Shown here in pieces: positions 58,482 to 64,000 of a stretch of 64,000 nucleotides of DNA. The DNA comes from Whitmania pigra (taxonomy: Eukaryota; Annelida; Clitellata; Hirudinida; Haemopidae), in NCBI GenBank assembly GCA_021613335.1, contig JAJTWR010000021.1, positions 1,982,501 to 2,046,500 on the forward strand, in the 5' to 3' direction. How positions within the stretch are numbered: the stretch's first letter is position 1; each line of letters begins with the position of its first letter. The notes under the pieces are model-generated. The model did not search any database. It was not told where the DNA came from and saw nothing but the letters and a program-made list of their open reading frames with translations. A program made the translations under genes and the position numbers.

Positions 58482-59500
58482 TGGAATGTCAATCTTCGTG
58501 AAGCCTGTTTGAAAACTTTTACCTGTGGAGGTGAATCGAGGAAATTTAAATCATACAAAAACATTATTGTGAGAAAGATGGTATATTGCACAATACTCGG
58601 AGATGAGACATTTGTCAGCATATTATTGCCCTGAACATTTTGTGGAAGAATGTAATAGGATCATCTTTTCTTTTGATGTCCATCTTCAGGATGAAGTGTA
58701 TATCATTGATTCATTAGTTTATTAGTTTTATCGTGTTTTCTTCATTTTTCATTGTTGTCATCAATTTTCTCATATCGTTGGCAATAGAATTTTTGCAATC
58801 AATTCAAGCTCAGTTTATCATTTTTGTAAAGATAATATATTATATTATATTTCTCATTTATGTAAAGACCCTTCCGTCTTGAAGCCGTAATTTTGTCGCT
58901 TTGCAACAGGTGCCAAATCTGGATGTCGTGAAAAAGAGCAATGCATTCAAGTATTTTAATATAACATTAGCAGCACCCGTCTAGAACAAATTAAAGTAAT
59001 ATTTTATTGTAATAAAAACATGTCAGTAGTCCTCAAAACATAATTTTATTTGATGTGGAGTTACGTTTGTGAAGAGCTATCAACTGGATGTTGCGTTTCT
59101 GGATAACATCGTTGAGGTATTTCCATTTTTGCCACTCCTTACTTCTAAAAGTCAGTCTAAAAGCAAATTCTCTCTCGGTATCAAGAGCTCGCATGTTTCG
59201 ATGAGTTTCAAAACATTTACGTCCAGTTACTTAAAAGAAACAAGTAATTTAATATTTACATGATTTAATTAAATATCTACATACTTAAATAACTGATTAA
59301 TTTAATAACAATTGCACTAATTTATTAAAAGACATTATAAGTTAAATCTCGACACTTTTTGTGACAGAATATGGCTCCTCCCACTTATTATATTATATAT
59401 ATCACTTCGCTTCACGCTAAATAAATCGAAAAATTAATGTATTCCGTAAGCTTATTCTTTACAGTTAGGAAATAAATCTTGTCGAAAGAGTCCAGAAATC
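58482..59500. other. AT-rich intergenic, nothing recognised
   Basis: No supported exon. Short TATATTATAT runs occur near 58830 and 59385. Confidence 0.4.
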
Positions 59501-59504
59501 GAGT

Positions 59505-59556
59505 TTATTTATTTATTTGATTAAAGTCCGTTGCATAACTAGGATGATTTGGACTT
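59505..59556 (-). mobile_element. 52-bp LINE-tail insertion with 14-bp TSD
   Basis: The minus strand reads AAGTCCAAATCATCCTAGTT, ATGCAACGGAC, then ATAAA-type repeats, which is the 3' end of the LINE at 26.66-31.7 kb. It is flanked by perfect TCCAGAAATCGAGT copies at 59491-59504 and 59557-59570. Confidence 0.85.
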
Positions 59557-59771
59557 TCCAGAAATCGAGTATAAAATTCGTTTAAATATAGCACTTGAGT
59601 GAATGTAATGAATAAGGTCAAGTTACGTAAGATTGCAAGCGATTATATTAAAAATATATAATTAAAATTATAAATAAGTGTACTTTTTTTTAATGGCTTA
59701 ACAATTTTTGAAAAAAAAATACGGTTATCAGATGCGTTTAATTTAGTTCATTAATGACACATTTGGATGCT

Positions 59772-59816
59772 AATGTTTTATTAATGTCCGTTACATATCT
59801 AGATGATTAGGACGGT
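59772..59816 (-). mobile_element. About 43-bp SINE-tail insertion with TSD
   Basis: The minus strand reads CCTAATCATCTAGATATGTA, ACGGACATTAATAAAA, the family 1 SINE tail. The 12-bp CATTTGGATGCT occurs on both sides (59760-59771 and 59817-59828). Confidence 0.75.
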
Positions 59817-59828
59817 CATTTGGATGCT

Positions 59829-59886
59829 TTATTTATTTTATTTATTTGATTATAGTCCGTTGCATAACTCAGATGATTTGGACTTC
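59829..59886 (-). mobile_element. 58-bp LINE-tail insertion with 14-bp TSD
   Basis: LINE-type tail (minus strand AAGTCCAAATCATCTGAGTT, ATGCAACGGACTATAATC, then ATAAA units). GTCATTTGGATGCT is found at 59815-59828 and 59887-59900. It reused the target duplicated by the neighbouring SINE-tail insertion. Confidence 0.8.
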
Positions 59887-59973
59887 GTCATTTGGATGCT
59901 AAAGCAGAGACCTTTTTATAGTTGGGGTACAGCTTAACTATTATAATTGACTTAACAAATCTTATGTTAACAC

Positions 59974-60019
59974 CCCAAATCATCTCAGTTATGCAACGGA
60001 CTATAATCAAATAAATAAA
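59974..60019 (+). mobile_element. 46-bp LINE-tail insertion with 12-bp TSD
   Basis: Plus strand CCCAAATCATCTCAGTTATG, CAACGGACTATAATC, then AAATAAATAAA. It is flanked by TTATGTTAACAC (59962-59973) and TTATGTCAACAC (60020-60031), 11 of 12 identical. Confidence 0.8.
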
Positions 60020-60031
60020 TTATGTCAACAC

Positions 60032-60800
60032 ATCTGACTTGGAACTTTAATGTTTACAACTCTGGCGTAACCAATCACCGATGATCAGGATGAACAAATC
60101 AAGAGCCAAATGTAGAACATTTCAAAAATACTGGAGGACTTGAGATCGCTTAAAAATGTAATAAATTAATCAAATTTAAGCTATTAAGCTAAATTAAGAA
60201 AACCTTTTGAATTGCATAATTTTTTTTTTCACAAAATTATTCTGAAAATTGTATTATTGCTATTGTTTACAGACTTAAACAGTGTATCGTAAACGAATCT
60301 TGGCTGTTAATTAGTATTGGAGTTGATTATTTCGTCAGTATGATTTAAATCATTTTCTTCAGCATTTTCTCGTGTCTCTTCTCCCACCTAACTATATTAC
60401 CTCATATGCAAGACAATCTTCTTTAGCTATATTAGTTTGATTATAATTTTGATTAATAACAATTAGCTTAAACGTGTTCGACATATTAGTTACTTATTAG
60501 TTTCAAAACGTATTCACATGCAATTAATTGCTTCAACTGGGTTCATTGATTATTAATTTTTTTTCAATTTAGTGATTATTTACATTATCATAAACAGGCC
60601 TAATTGGCGCAAAAATTATAGAATGCACTATACAATTGGTATTAATGTGATGTAACGCGCCCTTTCTAGCTAGACGGTGCTTAATTGCATAATTATATTT
60701 TCACCTATCAATAATATAATTTAAACAAAGCAATAAGTTAGCGGTTAAGTTTAAAATGTTTGCAAAGAACCGCCTAGACGGTTTGATAAGCTCGGTGGGA
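60032..60800. other. Intergenic, nothing recognised
   Basis: AT-rich; no gene or repeat supported until the promoter at 60813. Confidence 0.35.
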
Positions 60801-60812
60801 GCCATAGCAGAG

Positions 60813-60820
60813 TATAAATT
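60813..60820 (+). promoter_or_regulatory. Candidate TATA box
   Basis: TATAAATT preceded by a short GC-richer stretch. A start site about 30 bp downstream would give a 5' UTR of about 130 nt before the ATG at 60975. Confidence 0.45.
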
Positions 60821-60974
60821 AACATAAGCAGTGCATCTGTGTTTTAAAAGTTGTGCTCCGATGCAAGGCTCTTATAACTTGTTGATGGACGTATTATGCC
60901 GACTGTTTTAAAGCTCTGGTTTTATTTCTTTCACGGATTCCTTGCGTTTTATTCGTCAGACTTGTAGCTTCAAA

Positions 60975-61035
60975 ATGCTTTCAAGCAAGAGATTTATTTT
61001 ACTCCAATGTTGCATCGTTCTCTGCTTGGATCGGG
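60975..61035 (+). CDS. Candidate first coding exon with signal peptide
   Basis: ATG at 60975 opens a frame of 20 codons (MLSSKRFILLQCCIVLCLDR) ending at a GTTAGT donor. The basic start followed by a hydrophobic core looks like a secretion signal, and the TATA box about 160 bp upstream supports a promoter-proximal first exon. No following exon could be found before 64000, so the gene probably continues beyond the window. The protein is unidentified. Confidence 0.4.
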
Positions 61036-64000
61036 GTTAGTTTTGATTTTAATTTTGTTTGCAATATGTCATAATCTACTCGTTTTAAAGTAACGTTATT
61101 TAACTCGAGTTTAGACCTTTGCCATCTGCGTTAGTTTGATAAACTCTATTTCATTTTATAATCGGTGAATGAGTTAGCTACCTTTTTGTTCAAATATTTA
61201 AAATTCATATCAAGAGTTCACCATATTTATGGAGTTGTTTGTGTTTATTAATGTTTTTGTCTTGCTGGTTTGAAGATGTTGCATTTCATTAATGCATAAT
61301 TAGGATAATAATTTATGCATTTTTATGATGTCATGTTAAAACATGTGATTATGAGATTCTCTAAAGATAAACTAAAGATTGCATATTCTTGTAAAAAATT
61401 CACAAAAATTGATGATAAAAATTCAAGCAACTGCATAATCGGTTATTCACTATAACGTTATGGCATTACAATATCAAATTATTTGGGAGTGTGATTGAAC
61501 TTGTTAGAATATATGTTGCAAGGGTTTGCAATTCAGTTTTATGCTTGTCCTGATTGTTTGGACATGCCGAACAAGATAATTCAATAAAGCAACTTAAAAC
61601 ACGAATTATATTGAACATTGACGTTCTTCTGCTCTTTTTGGGAATCCTTGTGAAGTCTCCAAATGATGGGGGTCCATAATTGATTTGGTTCAAAGTCTGA
61701 CCAAAGCTTTTCTTTACTACTGCTTGGTGCTTATATGTGTATCAGAGAGAGTAGGAAATATGATACTCTCTTATTTATGTTGTTGCTGGTTTATGAAGTT
61801 GTAGAGTACATTGCTCTGAACTGACCATCAACTGAATCTCTTTGTTGGCAGCTCTGTGATGATTAATTTGGTAAACACTTAATTACTTTAATCCTATAAT
61901 CATTATCCTATGATTATTGTGCTGTTATCATTATCAATTCATTTAGGAATTATCAGCCTACATGGTGTCCAATTAAACATCAGAAAAATAAATGATTGCT
62001 GAAGACTAGATATCACGTGAAATTTCCTCATTAAACTCATCCTTCTATCTTTCTGATTTTCATAACTTCAGCCTCCACTTTCAAGTGACACTTTTAAAGT
62101 GGTTTACTTTTTAAACGAGTGAAGGTCTTCGTTCAATCAGACAACAATCTCTAGTTTGGATGGGGGTTAAAGGTTTCAATTTCTGAAGTTGGCGTTTGAA
62201 GATGTTATCGGTGAGAAGCAATTATCTTTAATTATCCCAATCCTCCCGAGATGAGTTGCACCTGAAATTGCTCGGTGCCAGTTGCTTCCGAGACATTTTC
62301 ACTCGGATTTCGCCGAGCGGTGCACACAAACTCTAAACATTAGTTCGTGAAAGAAGATATGCACCTCTGTTTTCGTTCCCAGTTGACTATTTCCTGATAA
62401 GATGACGCGTGAAAGACAAGAGGTCGATCCCAGTACATCGCATGTTGCGTTATATTGTCTTACACTATGTCCGTCATCTGGCTTGAGTTTAACGTGCGAA
62501 TTTAACCACGACTAAAGCTCCTCCGTTTTGGATTCTATTGGGATCATAAAAAATGAAAAAAACATTTTCAATCTAACTTAAAGTCACAATAAAACCTAGG
62601 AGAAAATATCCATTTTGTTCTTTAATGTCTGGGAAGTTGTCTTTCAACTGACAGATTCCCGTCCATCGTGGTGCCTCATTCATCAACCAACAACTTTTGC
62701 TTCTGTCTATTTTAGACATTTATAAACGATAAATAATAAAATAGACTACTTTGAACGTTGTAATTGCGTAAACAATTATTTATTAATTATTCACGAACCA
62801 CGCCCACCGTGGATCATAAATAATGTTTCATATTTCTATTGGAGCCTCACTGGCGGGAAGATTTCAAACGTATCGAATGATCACTTCACTAATGGCGGGT
62901 TGCATTCACCTGGATGAAAAAGTTTGTAAAGGAAGAGCACAGCTTACTTATGACTGCTCATAACTGCAGAGTGTTTAGTTTCAATGACTGGATTCTTCTG
63001 TCGATGTCACTCCCGATTTGCCTCCACCAATACGGTTTGACCCCTTTGAAGGTCAAGTTGTTGAGTCACTTTGGGTTACTTTGACATCCGTTCATAATGC
63101 AGTAATAATCACCGTAACTGTGCGTGTGCATGTGATCAATGTAAACAAGACGAAGTAACAAGAGTAGGTTCTTATGTACTTAAGGTTAATGTTGTTGTGA
63201 TTGCTTTTAAGTGGAGCACGTAATATTTTTAAGATTGGCTTCTTTAACTAGCTTAGTAGGCGTAGTATTATTAAGACATCTGAACACTATTTTTACTGCC
63301 GGACGTACTCTGGTGTTCACAATCAAGCTTAAGATGCGATCTTAACTTTTATTTTATTCATATTTATGTTACTGTGCTCATTATTCATTTTAAATATTGA
63401 AATAGATGGTTACAATAATTCTTTTATTACCATCATCCCCTTGAACTAGTTTAACCCTTCAATGAGAATAAATAAGTAAGTTAATTACAAAGCTTTTTAT
63501 TTGGTAATTCTCCACCTGGGGCAGGCTTCAGTGGTTTGTTTTGATTTCTTTGTTATTCTTCCTTCAAGTGCTTCTCCTGAGGTTCATCATCTTTAATGGC
63601 CAACAAACTCATGACTTGACAACATCACGTGCACATTACTTACGTATTCCTCTCCAATTTTTTTTTCAAAACAAAGACGCTGAAATGCTTTATGAATTTT
63701 TTTGTTTTTCTCTTCAATGACAGTTTTTAATTGAATTCATTGAATTCATTGAAACTTGAATTGCACTCCAATCTTAAGTTCTTAACTGCCTGTTCCTGTA
63801 CACACTACCTTCACATGCATTGAATTGAAATGCGTCGCTGACATCAATTTTCAACAAAACTGTACGTTCGCGTGTGGAAGAACAACAGAGGAGTGAGTCA
63901 GATTAAATATAGAATTTCATCTTCGTTTGTGTTTCACGAGATTTCGTTTCGGACTGAAATAGGTGAACAGCCACTGATTCCCTCTGTTATAAAAAGTTTT
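61036..64000. other. Non-coding, possibly a long first intron
   Basis: No convincing exon on either strand. If the signal-peptide exon is real, this is intron. Confidence 0.35.

Overview
The window is nuclear DNA of an AT-rich invertebrate animal. It has spliced genes with GT-AG introns, metazoan housekeeping genes (VCP/p97, eEF1A, TOM20, a sodium-coupled monocarboxylate transporter, SF3B6), TTAGGG-type telomere-like repeats, tRNA-derived SINEs, hAT, Tc1/mariner and pogo DNA transposons, an APE-type LINE, a restriction-like-endonuclease (RLE) LINE and Ty3/Gypsy remnants. Nothing bacterial is seen. The sequence alone does not fix the phylum; the repeat mix would suit a lophotrochozoan or another non-vertebrate metazoan.

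Layout. 0-3 kb: SINE, Tc1-like and hAT debris. 3.4-5.8 kb: an intronless VCP/p97 gene (+). 6-9.3 kb: SINE, a hAT-type MITE and a broken hAT transposase. 9.6-9.9 kb: a Gly/Gln/His-rich open frame (+). 10.4-12.4 kb: eEF1A copy A (-), five coding exons. 13.9-18.8 kb: a TOM20-like gene (-) whose helix and TPR exons are repeated in phase-compatible modules. 19.3-20.9 kb: a 245-bp dimeric satellite, with an inverted fragment at 23.4-23.7 kb. 23.7-24.3 kb: a terminal-inverted-repeat element filled with telomere-like repeats. 24.3-25.4 kb: Gypsy RT/RNase H remnant (-). 26.66-31.7 kb: a nearly full-length LINE (-) with ORF1, endonuclease, RT and RNase H. 33-35.2 kb: an RLE-type LINE remnant (-). 36-37.2 kb: SINE and a pogo/Tigger fragment (+). 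37.4-39.5 kb: eEF1A copy B (-), almost identical to A including its introns. 41.5-46.4 kb: pogo-like and LINE remnants, possible small secreted-protein exons, and a broken SF3B6 copy. 46.9-52.2 kb: a complete 15-exon SLC5 transporter gene (-). 55.6-56.0 kb: SF3B6 (-), intronless. 56.7-58.5 kb: SINE and an internally deleted LTR retrotransposon. 59.5-60.0 kb: four tiny LINE/SINE tail insertions with target-site duplications. 60.8-61.0 kb: a promoter and signal-peptide first exon (+). The remainder to 64 kb shows no gene.

The genes are unrelated housekeeping genes, not a pathway cluster. The most informative signals are in genome dynamics: homogenised eEF1A copies, modular TOM20 exons, a SINE sharing the tail of a LINE present in the same window, and an element carrying telomere-like DNA. 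Exon structures were derived by hand from splice sites, reading phase and family similarity. No search or alignment program was run.
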